Positions 1-7,905 of a stretch of DNA of 18,571 nt are shown here, in pieces. The position numbers were made by a program, and so were the translations under genes. Origin of the DNA: Acidobacteriota bacterium (GTDB lineage Bacteria > Acidobacteriota > Vicinamibacteria > Vicinamibacterales > UBA8438); contig SXOW01000145.1 of the NCBI GenBank assembly GCA_005778315.1, positions 1-18,571 of the forward strand. The letters run 5' to 3'. The notes beneath the pieces were generated by a model. It worked only from the letters and a program-made list of their open reading frames with translations. It did no database searches and had not been told where the DNA came from. Numbering within the stretch: position 1 is the first letter of the stretch; every line of letters begins with the position of its first letter.

Positions 1-192
1 GAAACCGAGGACACGACGATCGCGGACGTCGCGGTTGCGACCAACGCGGGACAAATCAAGACGGGGTCCCTGTGCCGCACCGATCGGACGGCAAAATACA
101 ACCAGCTGCTGCGTATCGAGCGGCGGCTCGGGGCGAGAGCCAGGTATCCGGGGACGGCGGCTTTCTACAACCTGCCCAGCTTCGCCAGCTGA
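1..192 (+). CDS. eno: Enolase, C-terminal fragment (5' end outside window)
   Basis: Reading frame 1 from the first base is open for 63 codons and ends at TGA 190-192. It carries the very conserved enolase C-terminus: an ETEDTTIAD segment, then GQIKTGS with the substrate-contacting lysine, then a DR-AKYNQLLRIE segment. Enolase (2-phosphoglycerate dehydratase) is a cytoplasmic glycolytic enzyme of about 425-430 residues, so roughly 85 percent of the gene lies upstream of the window. The tail after the last helix (about 20 residues ending FYNLPSFAS) is variable in the family. No U-tract terminator is visible after the stop, so read-through into the next gene, 110 nt downstream, is possible. Identification rests on recognised family sequence and is firm. 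Confidence 0.96.
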   Translation, partial: ETEDTTIADVAVATNAGQIKTGSLCRTDRTAKYNQLLRIERRLGARARYPGTAAFYNLPSFAS

Positions 193-224
193 GTCGCGAC
201 GAAACCGGAACCCCCTCTCTTGCA

Positions 225-270
225 ACCTCCGGAGGTATGACCGGTCGCAGCGATGGCGAACGATGGCGAA
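225..270. repeat. Palindrome plus 10-bp tandem repeat in the eno-Omp85 gap
   Basis: Positions 225-236 form a perfect 12-bp palindrome (ACCTCCGGAGGT), which contains both a Shine-Dalgarno core and its complement. Positions 251-260 and 261-270 are an exact 10-bp direct repeat (CGATGGCGAA twice). Both lie in the 110-nt gap between enolase and the barrel gene. The palindrome ends one base before an in-frame ATG at 237, which is too close to serve as its ribosome site. Function is unknown, and chance is possible at this GC content. Confidence 0.5.
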
Positions 271-302
271 CGGGGTCGATGCCGGGCACCGGAACGGAAG
301 GT

Positions 303-1577
303 ATGAGATCGAGCAGGCGATTCGTCGCTGGCTGGACCCTTGCGGGGTTGCTGGCGTGCGCCCGATGGCCTGGGCCGGCCATCGCGCAAGGCGCCGCCGA
401 GACCACGGTCGCTCAGGACCGCCAGGCACCGCCGGCGACCCGCGCGGAGGTGCTTCGCCGGAAGCGGGAAGCGAAGGCTGAGACGCTCGAGCCCTACGTC
501 ATGTCGGACGCCGAATCCCGCGTGTTGGGTTTCGAGGCGATGAACTTTCCGGCGAACATCTTCCAGCGCGGATGGCGGCAGTTTGTCCCGGTCATCGGAG
601 GCATGCCCTCCGGTTCTGGACTCGTCGGCGGTCTTGGCTATCACAACGGTCTCGACGACGAGGCGTTCGAGTTCGACGCCTCCGCGCGCATCTCCACGCG
701 TCTGTTTTCGTCCTACGACGCCGCCGTGCGGTTCCCGGCGGCTGGACGCGCGACGCCGGTGCGCGGGCGCGTGACCTTCCGGAACAGTGACTACCGCGGT
801 CTCCGTTTTTTTGGCCTGGGTGGTGACACACGATCCAGAGATCGGTCCACGTATCAGCTGCTCGAACGCGCGGTGGACGCCGGCGTGGGGGCTCAGCTGG
901 GCCGGTTCGTGACACTCGACGCCCACGCGGGCTGGCTCCGCGCCGAGGCCGAGGAGGGTTTATTTGGCCGGTCTCTCGAGGAGTTGTTCGACCCGGCTGG
1001 TGTGCCCGGCTTCGAGACGACGACCGACTATCTCCACTATGGCGGCAGCGTGGAGCTCGACCTACGGGATACCACGGTCCCGGAGGCTGGCGTGGTGCTC
1101 CGCGGCGAGCTGGCCCAGTACAACGACCGAGATGCGAGCCGATTCACCTTCAACCGCGTCGCAGCCGAGGTGCAGGTGCATGTGCCGCTGGGCGTGCGGA
1201 GCCGAGTGCTCGCGCTACGGGCTCGGACATCGCGGTCGGTGGCCGACGCCGGTAGTGAAGTGCCGTTTTATCTGATGGAGACGCTCGGAGGGGGCAGCAC
1301 GATCCGCGGGTTTCGGGAGTTTCGGTTCCGCGATGCCCGTACGTTGCTGCTGAGCGCCGAGTATCGCTGGGAACTGTGGACTTACCTCGATTTCGCGGTG
1401 TTCGCCGACGCGGGCAAGGTGTTCTCCGAGTCGACGGAGCTCGACCTGCATAATCTGGAGACCGCGGTCGGGTTTGGTCTGCGCGGCCATGGTCCCGGCG
1501 GCACGGTCATTCGGTTCGACCTTGCTCGGAGCCGTGAAGCGATCAAGGTACATATCGGAGGGGGGCCGTCGTTTTGA
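303..1577 (+). CDS. Omp85-superfamily outer-membrane barrel protein lacking POTRA domains
   Basis: This 424-residue protein starts with a signal peptide: basic MRSSRR, a hydrophobic core at residues 7-20, and likely cleavage after Ala28 (AIA/Q). A short polar stretch (29-90) follows, and from about residue 94 there are repeated amphipathic strands. Family marks of the surface-antigen (D15) barrel are FFGLGGDTR at 169-177, IRGF at 334-337 (the loop-6 V/I-R-G-F/Y motif), an EYR strand at 353-355 and FADAGKV at 367-373. The protein ends in Phe, as outer-membrane barrels usually do. There is no room for POTRA repeats, so it resembles the 'no N-terminal domain' Omp85 class rather than BamA. I chose ATG 303 because the signal peptide begins there; ATG 237 and ATG 279 are in frame and cannot be excluded. 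The last 4 nt overlap the next gene, implying translational coupling. Specific function is unknown. Confidence 0.85.
   Translation: MRSSRRFVAGWTLAGLLACARWPGPAIAQGAAETTVAQDRQAPPATRAEVLRRKREAKAETLEPYVMSDAESRVLGFEAMNFPANIFQRGWRQFVPVIGGMPSGSGLVGGLGYHNGLDDEAFEFDASARISTRLFSSYDAAVRFPAAGRATPVRGRVTFRNSDYRGLRFFGLGGDTRSRDRSTYQLLERAVDAGVGAQLGRFVTLDAHAGWLRAEAEEGLFGRSLEELFDPAGVPGFETTTDYLHYGGSVELDLRDTTVPEAGVVLRGELAQYNDRDASRFTFNRVAAEVQVHVPLGVRSRVLALRARTSRSVADAGSEVPFYLMETLGGGSTIRGFREFRFRDARTLLLSAEYRWELWTYLDFAVFADAGKVFSESTELDLHNLETAVGFGLRGHGPGGTVIRFDLARSREAIKVHIGGGPSF
1557..1576 (+). promoter_or_regulatory. Strong ribosome-binding site deciding a TTG start
   Basis: GGAGGGGGG at 1557-1565 lies 8 nt upstream of TTG 1574-1576, inside the end of the barrel gene. 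The TTG overlaps the TGA stop (1575-1577) of that gene. The first in-frame ATG, at 1598, has no comparable site. The arrangement supports TTG initiation and coupled translation of the two proteins. Confidence 0.7.
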
Positions 1578-3298
1578 CAACCAGCTGCGCACGGCGGATG
1601 CGTAACACCGGCCAACGTCAGCAGGTTCGCGGCGCACGCCGTGTCGCACACGCGGTCTCGGCGTGGCGGGTGGTGGTGGCCGGTCTGGCACTCGCCTTCT
1701 CGCCTGCGGTCGGGCTTGCACAGGGACCCCCGTTCTATCCCGACGATCCGATCCTGGCCGACACGGACCTGCTGGATGTGACCACCGAGCCGGCCGAGCT
1801 GGAACTGAGCGACCTCTTTGATCGCTTTGGGCACATCCTCGCGGACACCGGGGAAGGCGGCGGCGAGGCGCAGAACGTCAACACTCTCGACGAGGTGCCG
1901 GACGGGAACTGGTTCGTCAATCGACATGGCGTCCGCCGGCTGACGCTCGAAGAGTTGACGCGCGGTCCGAACACGACGGACGGTCCGAACCCGAATGCGC
2001 CGTGGCGGGTGTTCCGGAGCAAGAGCCAGGGGCTGACGCCGGGATTTCAGATCATCGACGATGTCGGCGACCGATACATCATCAAATTCGACCCCGTCGA
2101 GGTGCCGGAGCTTGCGTCCGCGGCCGAAGTGATCGCGACCAAGCTGTTCTACGCCATCGGCTATCACACGCCGCAGAACCACATCGTCCGGGTGCGTCCA
2201 GACAACTTTGTGATTGACGCGGGCACGACGCTGGAGGACCAGTTCGGAGACGAACGTGAGTTGACAGCCGAACGGCTGGCGCGCGTGCTCCGGGGCGTGC
2301 CCCGGCTTGCCGATGGCAGGCTCCGCGTCACCGCAAGCAAGTATCTCGACGGCCAGCCGCTCGGACCCTTTCGCTACTACGGTACCCGCTCCGACGATCC
2401 GAACGATGTGATCCCGCACGAACATCGGCGTGAGCTGCGCGGCCTCCGGTTGTTCGCGGCGTGGACCAACCACGACGATACACGGGCGCAGAACACCCAG
2501 GACAGCTGGGTGGACGTTGACGGGAGTCGGCATATTCGCCACCACCTCCTGGACTTCGGGTCGACGTTTGGGAGTGGCAGTGTCGAGATACAGCTTGCGA
2601 ACCTGAGTTTTCAGTACTGGCTCGACATGGCCGAGGTGAAACGCAACTTCCTCGGATTGGGTCTGCGGGCGCCCGCGTATCGCTCGGTCGAATGGCCGGA
2701 GTTTCCCACGTATCAGTCTGTTGGGCGGTGGGAATCCGTTGCCTTCGATCCAGCGGCCTGGAAGAACGACTACCCGAACCCTGCGTTCGTGCGCATGACC
2801 GACCGCGATGCGTTCTGGGCCGCCAAGATTCTGATGCGCTTCACCGCAGAGGAGCTGTTGGCCCTCGTGCAGACCGGCGAGTACAGCGACCCTGACGCCG
2901 AGCGGTACTTTCATCAGGTCCTGGTGGAGCGGCAGCAGAAGAGCGGTCGCTACGCCATGGGGCGGATCAATCCGCTCGATGAATTTGCGCTGACCGGCGC
3001 AGGGCTGGAATTCGTGAATTTGGCTGAGCGCTATGGCTTTGCCGCTTCAGGCACCCGCTACCAGACCGCCTGGTCGATCTACGTGAACGGCGCCGACGGT
3101 GTCTTGGGGCTTTCTGCGCCGGCGACCGGTACCAGCACCGTGCTCTCGCTCCCCGCTGACCCGCCGCTGGGCGGCGACTCCTACCTGATGGCGGAGATCC
3201 GGTCCCTGCATCCTGACTTCCCCGCGTGGGACACCCCGGTTCGGGTCTACCTGCGCCCGGACGGTGACCGGTTTGAGCTGGTCGGCATCGTCCGCTAG
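1574..3298 (+). CDS. Secreted protein with a protein-kinase-like fold (predicted)
   Basis: This is a 574-residue protein of no family I can name. A long basic N-terminus precedes a hydrophobic segment (33-45) and a likely signal-peptidase site after Ala49 (GLA/Q), so it is exported. Residues 165-330 show kinase-fold hallmarks in the right order: DRYIIKF with Lys171 (ATP-lysine position), SAAEVIATKL with Glu185 (helix C), an NHIVRV hinge-like strand at 202-207, then NHDDTRAQN with Asp302 and Asn307 at the same 5-residue offset as the canonical HRDxxxxN loop, and LLDFGS with Asp327 at the DFG position. No P-loop is obvious before Lys171. The last 85 or so residues look beta-rich. The 4-nt overlap with the Omp85 barrel gene suggests a shared pathway at the cell envelope. 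Secreted kinase-like families such as CotH, FAM20 and HipA-like proteins are the nearest concept; enzymatic activity is inference only. Confidence 0.7.
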   Translation: MTTSCARRMRNTGQRQQVRGARRVAHAVSAWRVVVAGLALAFSPAVGLAQGPPFYPDDPILADTDLLDVTTEPAELELSDLFDRFGHILADTGEGGGEAQNVNTLDEVPDGNWFVNRHGVRRLTLEELTRGPNTTDGPNPNAPWRVFRSKSQGLTPGFQIIDDVGDRYIIKFDPVEVPELASAAEVIATKLFYAIGYHTPQNHIVRVRPDNFVIDAGTTLEDQFGDERELTAERLARVLRGVPRLADGRLRVTASKYLDGQPLGPFRYYGTRSDDPNDVIPHEHRRELRGLRLFAAWTNHDDTRAQNTQDSWVDVDGSRHIRHHLLDFGSTFGSGSVEIQLANLSFQYWLDMAEVKRNFLGLGLRAPAYRSVEWPEFPTYQSVGRWESVAFDPAAWKNDYPNPAFVRMTDRDAFWAAKILMRFTAEELLALVQTGEYSDPDAERYFHQVLVERQQKSGRYAMGRINPLDEFALTGAGLEFVNLAERYGFAASGTRYQTAWSIYVNGADGVLGLSAPATGTSTVLSLPADPPLGGDSYLMAEIRSLHPDFPAWDTPVRVYLRPDGDRFELVGIVR

Positions 3299-3304
3299 CT
3301 GCTC

Positions 3305-3332
3305 GCACCGGGGGGGAACCACATGCCCGGTG
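3305..3332. terminator. GC-rich hairpin between convergent genes
   Basis: GCACCGGG (3305-3312) and CCCGGTGC (3325-3332) form a perfect 8-bp stem with a 12-nt loop. It sits in the 45-nt space between the stop of the kinase-like gene and the stop of the BON gene on the opposite strand, where a bidirectional terminator is expected. There is no T-run on either side, so it is not a textbook intrinsic terminator. Confidence 0.45.
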
Positions 3333-3343
3333 CAGGCATCCGT

Positions 3344-4084
3344 CTACCGGATGGTCTGCAGCTGGTTGTCGACTCGCAGCACGCCCTCGGTCGTGCGGGC
3401 GATCTGTTCCATTACGCGCCGCTCGATCTCGCCCTGGACCCAGCCGACCAGCGTGACCGACGAGCGCTCCACGATGATGTGAAACGGAGGGTGACGTGCG
3501 TTCCGGAATTGCTCGAAATGGGTATTCCCGAAGATGGACATGGCCAGGCTGCGCCGTAGGTTGGTGTCTTCCGAGGAGGGAGTCATGGTCTGGATCTCGC
3601 TCCGCACGTCCTGCACGCCAGGGATTTTCGCCACTCGCTCGAACAGCTCTCCAGCCTTATCCCGGTCCGGGGTGACCCGTCCCCAGAGCGACACGGTACC
3701 CTTGTCCACAGCCCCGTCGAGATGGTCGTAGAGCGAGTAGTGCGGATAGTTCTGTACCGCCTTGGCGACCTCCTCGGCGAGGTCGTCGTCGCTTTCAGCG
3801 GACGGGAGCTCTATGTCGGTGGCGACCGTTTCGACGCCATCCACATCGAGCGCGCGCCGGATCGCCTCGCTCTTCTGCCAGAACGAGTCGAGCGCCCCCG
3901 TGAGCGTGACCTCGGAACCGGTCACGGCGACGTCGAGGCGCTGAAGCGACCGCTCTTTGCGCAACGCCTCACGGATCTCCTCAGCGAGTGGCGCGGCGAC
4001 CTGCGCCAGCACGGAGCCAGCCGGGAGGCTTAGCGTACCAGCGAACAGGGCGGCTCGTATGGCCACGGTGGCGTAACGCGGCAT
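3344..4084 (-). CDS. Periplasmic protein with three BON domains
   Basis: The 246-residue protein has a signal peptide (hydrophobic 7-21, cleavage near Ala27 in SVLAQ) followed by three BON-like repeats at about 33-93, 100-166 and 173-243. Each shows the pattern of a helix, a V-x-L-x-G strand (VTLTGAL, VSLWGRV, VTLVGWV), a helix and a V-x-x-V strand. BON domains (OsmY, Kbp and related proteins) bind membranes or envelope polymers and are tied to stress tolerance. ATG 4084 is chosen because AAGGAG (4090-4095, minus strand) sits 5 nt upstream and the signal peptide begins there; a longer frame to 4180 lacks both. It is the last gene of the minus-strand run, 95 nt after the carrier fusion gene, and may have its own promoter, although none is clear. 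Confidence 0.88.
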   Translation of the reverse strand: MPRYATVAIRAALFAGTLSLPAGSVLAQVAAPLAEEIREALRKERSLQRLDVAVTGSEVTLTGALDSFWQKSEAIRRALDVDGVETVATDIELPSAESDDDLAEEVAKAVQNYPHYSLYDHLDGAVDKGTVSLWGRVTPDRDKAGELFERVAKIPGVQDVRSEIQTMTPSSEDTNLRRSLAMSIFGNTHFEQFRNARHPPFHIIVERSSVTLVGWVQGEIERRVMEQIARTTEGVLRVDNQLQTIR

Positions 4085-4179
4085 AGCTTCTCCTTGTCGG
4101 GTTGCTCCACTGTTTGTATCACATTGGCGTCGGTCCGAGAGCCGGGCGTCGATCGGGGCCTGACCTCGAGGCCGCTGCA

Positions 4180-7100
4180 CTAGCGCGGGCGTTCGCCGAA
4201 CAAAGCGGTGAAGATCTGCTGCAGCAGATCTGGTCGCTGGCCGAGCAGGTCGTAGAGGTCCTCACGGTCGATACGCAAGGCGGCGCCTGCCTGCAGGACA
4301 CGGAGCTGGCGCGGCTCACGCCCCGTATCACCGGCCTGGCCGGCCAGAACTTCCAGTAGCTCGACCACATCGCCAGGTTGCGCCAGCCATGGCGGGTCAC
4401 TGTTGCCGGGCGTTTCGACCGCGAGGGTGCCCGAGAGCACCACCCACACCACCGGGGGGTCGGCCTCACCCGAGACAATCGCGTCCGGCGACAGGTCGAC
4501 CTGGTGCGCGATACCAGCGAGATGGCGCATTTCGGTCGCGCTCAGCCGCGAGAACACGGGCACCCGCTGCATGGCCAGCGCTCTTTGAATCGGTGTGAGC
4601 GGTTCTCGGCCGGGGCCGACGAGCGCACCGTCGAGATGCCCCTCGAGAATCGCCCGTCCGTCCGTCATGCCGCGGCCCGCCAGCGTGCGGAACAAGCCCT
4701 GGACCAGGTCGAGGTCGTCTGCCAACAAGGTAACCATCTGGTCGACTGAGAGTCGCAGCGTGACGCAGGGCTCGAGCGTCTTGACCGTGTGGGCCATCAG
4801 GTTGCCCTTGAGGAGTTCGTCGAACCCCAGCGTGACCGGGGGTGAGATGTCGCGCGGTTCCCGGTGGCGCGTCGTCGAGACGACCCGGCCGTCCAACAGG
4901 ACGTAGAGCGCGTCCGGCACCGCGCCTTCGTGGAGCAGGGTGGTGGCGGTCTCGTGCCGCGTCTGTTGACCGGTTCCCGCAATTCGAAAGAGTTCGTCGA
5001 TGCTGACCGAGGCGAACATCGGCAGGCCGCGTAGCCGATCGACCAGGGCTACGGCCGGCAGGGGCTCGAGCCACAGCTCACGGCGGCGTTCACTCGTCAG
5101 GTGTTGGGACGCCAGTGTCCAGGATGCGGCTTCGAAGACATACCAGTCCGTCGGGTCGCGATGCTCCAGCACGAAGTCGATATCGTCGGACAGGCTCCAG
5201 AGCCGCTGCTCGCGAATCAGGTCGATCGCCGCGGCGGCGACAACCGGATCATCGTCGTTGATCAATTGGAGCAACGTCTCTTCGACGTTGCGTGGGCGTG
5301 TGCTGAGGATCAGATTCGCACGACGCACCTTCTCGCCAAGCGGCATGTCCTCGAGCACCGGCATCAACCGACTCCGAAGCTGGGCGGTGAGGATAGTGTC
5401 CAGGTATTCGAACGCGCTCGCGCGCGCCCGCGGGCTGCCCCGTTCGATCGCCCACCGCGCGGCCGCGACGTCTTTCCAGGGATACAGCAGCCCGAGCAGG
5501 CGATAGATGCGGTCGACATTGCGGCGAAGCTTCTGGGTCAGCGTCAGGGCCAGCGTCGAGCTGGTCGGGAGGCCCTCGCGGACAAACAGGTTGTAGTGCA
5601 GCGTGAGCGCGGTGCAGTAGGCCCGGCTCTCCCTGAGGGCCAGACCCTCGAGCGGCTCCGGCTTGAATGTCAGTTCGGGACTGGCCCGACTGAGCTTCTG
5701 GATGGCGCTCAGCACCTTGTAGCGGAGGAAGCCGTCCGGTTGGTCCAGCCCCGCAATCAAGAGGTCCATCGAAGCTTGACGGGGGATGCGCGCGAGCGTG
5801 GCCGGGATGTGCCGACGGACCCAGATGTCTTCGCCGGCATCGCTCAGGAAGTGGCCGAGCATCGCGACCGCCGGCTCACCGTAGCCCACCAGGGCTTCAC
5901 GCGCACCGCTCTTGAGCTGCCGGTGTCCGAGGAGTGAGATCAGCGTCGGGGCAAAGAGGTTGTCGGTTGCTGGCAGCGCGCGTACGCTGCGCATGGCTTC
6001 CGCCGCAACCGAGGGGTCGGCGTCGTGCAGCAGCGGGATCAAGATATGACGGCAGTCCGCGTTGCCCACCTGGCCGATCGCGGCCGCGAGGTCGCGTCTC
6101 GCGCGAGGGTCGCTCTGGCCCGCGGCGGCGGCCAGTGCTGAGAGGGCGTGGTCGGCCGACTCTTGGTCGGCGGCATCGCCGCTTTGTGACAACACGACGG
6201 CGGCCGTGGCCACGATCCGGGGGTCCGTGTCCGCCAACAGCGTGCGCGCGTACGCCGACGCGTCCTGGTCGTTCACCTTGGCCAGGGCGCCGATCGCGGC
6301 GGCCCGGACGTCTGGGCTGTCATCGGAAATCATCCCTTGGATGACCGTCGCCCACCGCCGCGCGATCTCCGGCCGAGCCGATCCGATGGCCGACAACGCC
6401 CGTTCTCGGACGGCGGCCGACGCATGGTGCAGCAGCAGCGGCGTGACCAAGTTCCGTTTGTCGAGCGACTCGAGCATGTCGATGGCGTACAGGACGCGGC
6501 CTTCTTCAGGATGCGCCAGCTCCTCCACCAACGTTTCCACGGTAGACAGGTCCGCCACATCCAGCCGCACTTCAGCGGGTTTGACGGCGCGTTGCTCGAT
6601 ACTGCGTTGGAACGCCTCCAGATAGCCAGTCCGGGCCTGGATCGACATGTAGATCCAGCCGACCAACAGAATCAAACTGGCCACGCTCAGGGACGGCCAA
6701 CCGAGCGCGAGCCCCCACGGCTGGACCAGCACCAGAATCAAGATATTGACCGCTGACTTGGCGAGGCCATCCACCGTGACATCGACGAACGGTTTCGCCT
6801 GATATTTCAGCTCGCTCGGCAGCGGCATGAACAAGATCTCGCGACTTGTCTTGTCGATCGAGTAGCGCAGCGAGGTGTCGACGGTCTTGGCCAGCATCGC
6901 AGACCAGAGCTGCTGGCTCAGCAGCATGGCGATAGCGGTGCCGCCCAGGCCGATCGGGAGCAGGAGCAGTGCCACGCCGATCCCCAGATAACGGTGAATG
7001 CGGGCGGTGAGCCAGATTTGGACGATGAAACTGATCGTCGACGTGAAGAGCTGCACCGTCGCGAGCAGTTCGGCGATGCGTGCGTCGGCTCCCGCGCCCT

Positions 7101-7890
7101 CTCCCACGAACTCTTCCACCGCCATGCCCAGTTGTTGCTCGACCAGCGCCGCGCCCATCGCGGCCAACGCGATGACGCCGGCGATGACCTGCAGATGCGG
7201 TGACTGACGGAGCATGGTCCAGGACTCATTCCAGGCCACGCCCTTCTTCGCACCGGCCGACGTGATGTCCTTGAGCCCCACATCCTTGGAACGCGTCAGC
7301 ACCGTGGTCACGATCACCAGACAGCAGGCGACGACCCCCGCGCTCACGAGGAGCAGGTTGCTCAGCCCAACCTGATCCACGGCTTGTTGCACCAGAAACG
7401 ACGCGGCCAGTCCACCCAGCGCGCCCCCGCCCCCGATGAAGCCGAAGAACCGTTTGGCCTCCCGTGGGTCGTAGATGTCGTTGGCGAGCGTCCAGAACTG
7501 GCTGAGCAGCAACACTCCGAGGATCAGGCGGAACAGATACAGGCTGGTCGCAGATAGCGGGTTGACCCCCGTCCGGAACAGCACCGAGTACCCGACCAGC
7601 AGCGCGACGACCACAAGCTGCGTAATCTGGATGACCCAGCGGTTCGGGAGCCGAGCGATCCCGGCGGTATAGACCTGCATGATGCCCGCGATGAGCGGGC
7701 CAGCCACGAGGATCATGAACGGCAGATTGTCGGCGCCGAAGGCCCCGATGAACACCCCGGCCGCAAGCGGTTTCAGGATGTTGTAGGCGGTCATCGCCAG
7801 GAACGAGTACAGGAACATGAGCAGGAGGGTGCCGCTCTCCTCCTGACGAACCTCGACGACCGGTGCGAGCAGGCGATGGACGATAGCCAT
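4180..7890 (-). CDS. ATP/ADP-carrier-like membrane domain fused to HEAT repeats and two cNMP-binding-like domains
   Basis: This is a 1236-residue multidomain protein. Residues about 20-415 are a polytopic transporter domain of roughly 10-12 helices with a conserved FWTLANDIYDPREAKRFFG stretch (132-150). It also has SELKYQAKPFVDVTVDGLAKS-like residues at 359-379, which match the ELK-x-K-x-x-x-D motif of the Tlc nucleotide-transporter (NTT) family. Residues about 440-910 are helical HEAT-type repeats (for example DDSPDVRAAAIGALAKV, DADPSVAAEAMRSV). Residues about 953-1072 and 1110-1236 resemble CRP-type cyclic-nucleotide domains. The phosphate-binding cassette of the first (GFDELLKGNLMAHTV) lacks the usual Arg, and the second is more diverged, so cAMP binding is doubtful. 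The gene begins at ATG 7890, 15 nt after the DUF2339 stop, with only a weak ribosome site. Transport substrate unknown; a nucleotide is a family-based guess. Confidence 0.82.
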   Translation of the reverse strand: MAIVHRLLAPVVEVRQEESGTLLLMFLYSFLAMTAYNILKPLAAGVFIGAFGADNLPFMILVAGPLIAGIMQVYTAGIARLPNRWVIQITQLVVVALLVGYSVLFRTGVNPLSATSLYLFRLILGVLLLSQFWTLANDIYDPREAKRFFGFIGGGGALGGLAASFLVQQAVDQVGLSNLLLVSAGVVACCLVIVTTVLTRSKDVGLKDITSAGAKKGVAWNESWTMLRQSPHLQVIAGVIALAAMGAALVEQQLGMAVEEFVGEGAGADARIAELLATVQLFTSTISFIVQIWLTARIHRYLGIGVALLLLPIGLGGTAIAMLLSQQLWSAMLAKTVDTSLRYSIDKTSREILFMPLPSELKYQAKPFVDVTVDGLAKSAVNILILVLVQPWGLALGWPSLSVASLILLVGWIYMSIQARTGYLEAFQRSIEQRAVKPAEVRLDVADLSTVETLVEELAHPEEGRVLYAIDMLESLDKRNLVTPLLLHHASAAVRERALSAIGSARPEIARRWATVIQGMISDDSPDVRAAAIGALAKVNDQDASAYARTLLADTDPRIVATAAVVLSQSGDAADQESADHALSALAAAAGQSDPRARRDLAAAIGQVGNADCRHILIPLLHDADPSVAAEAMRSVRALPATDNLFAPTLISLLGHRQLKSGAREALVGYGEPAVAMLGHFLSDAGEDIWVRRHIPATLARIPRQASMDLLIAGLDQPDGFLRYKVLSAIQKLSRASPELTFKPEPLEGLALRESRAYCTALTLHYNLFVREGLPTSSTLALTLTQKLRRNVDRIYRLLGLLYPWKDVAAARWAIERGSPRARASAFEYLDTILTAQLRSRLMPVLEDMPLGEKVRRANLILSTRPRNVEETLLQLINDDDPVVAAAAIDLIREQRLWSLSDDIDFVLEHRDPTDWYVFEAASWTLASQHLTSERRRELWLEPLPAVALVDRLRGLPMFASVSIDELFRIAGTGQQTRHETATTLLHEGAVPDALYVLLDGRVVSTTRHREPRDISPPVTLGFDELLKGNLMAHTVKTLEPCVTLRLSVDQMVTLLADDLDLVQGLFRTLAGRGMTDGRAILEGHLDGALVGPGREPLTPIQRALAMQRVPVFSRLSATEMRHLAGIAHQVDLSPDAIVSGEADPPVVWVVLSGTLAVETPGNSDPPWLAQPGDVVELLEVLAGQAGDTGREPRQLRVLQAGAALRIDREDLYDLLGQRPDLLQQIFTALFGERPR

Positions 7891-7905
7891 GCGACCCGTG
7901 GGCGG

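Noticed and set aside
72..302. N-terminal extension of the barrel gene back to ATG 72
   Set aside because: It overlaps the enolase reading frame, and the signal peptide begins at ATG 303.
1382..2914. Long open frame of 510 codons on the minus strand
   Set aside because: It lies opposite the kinase-like gene and the end of the barrel gene, has no ribosome site, and its translation is His/Arg/Val-rich with no motif, which is usual for antisense frames at high GC.
4157..4173. Stem GGCCT/AGGCC after the carrier fusion gene
   Set aside because: Only 5 bp with no U-tract and partly over the palindrome CCTCGAGG; too weak to call a terminator.
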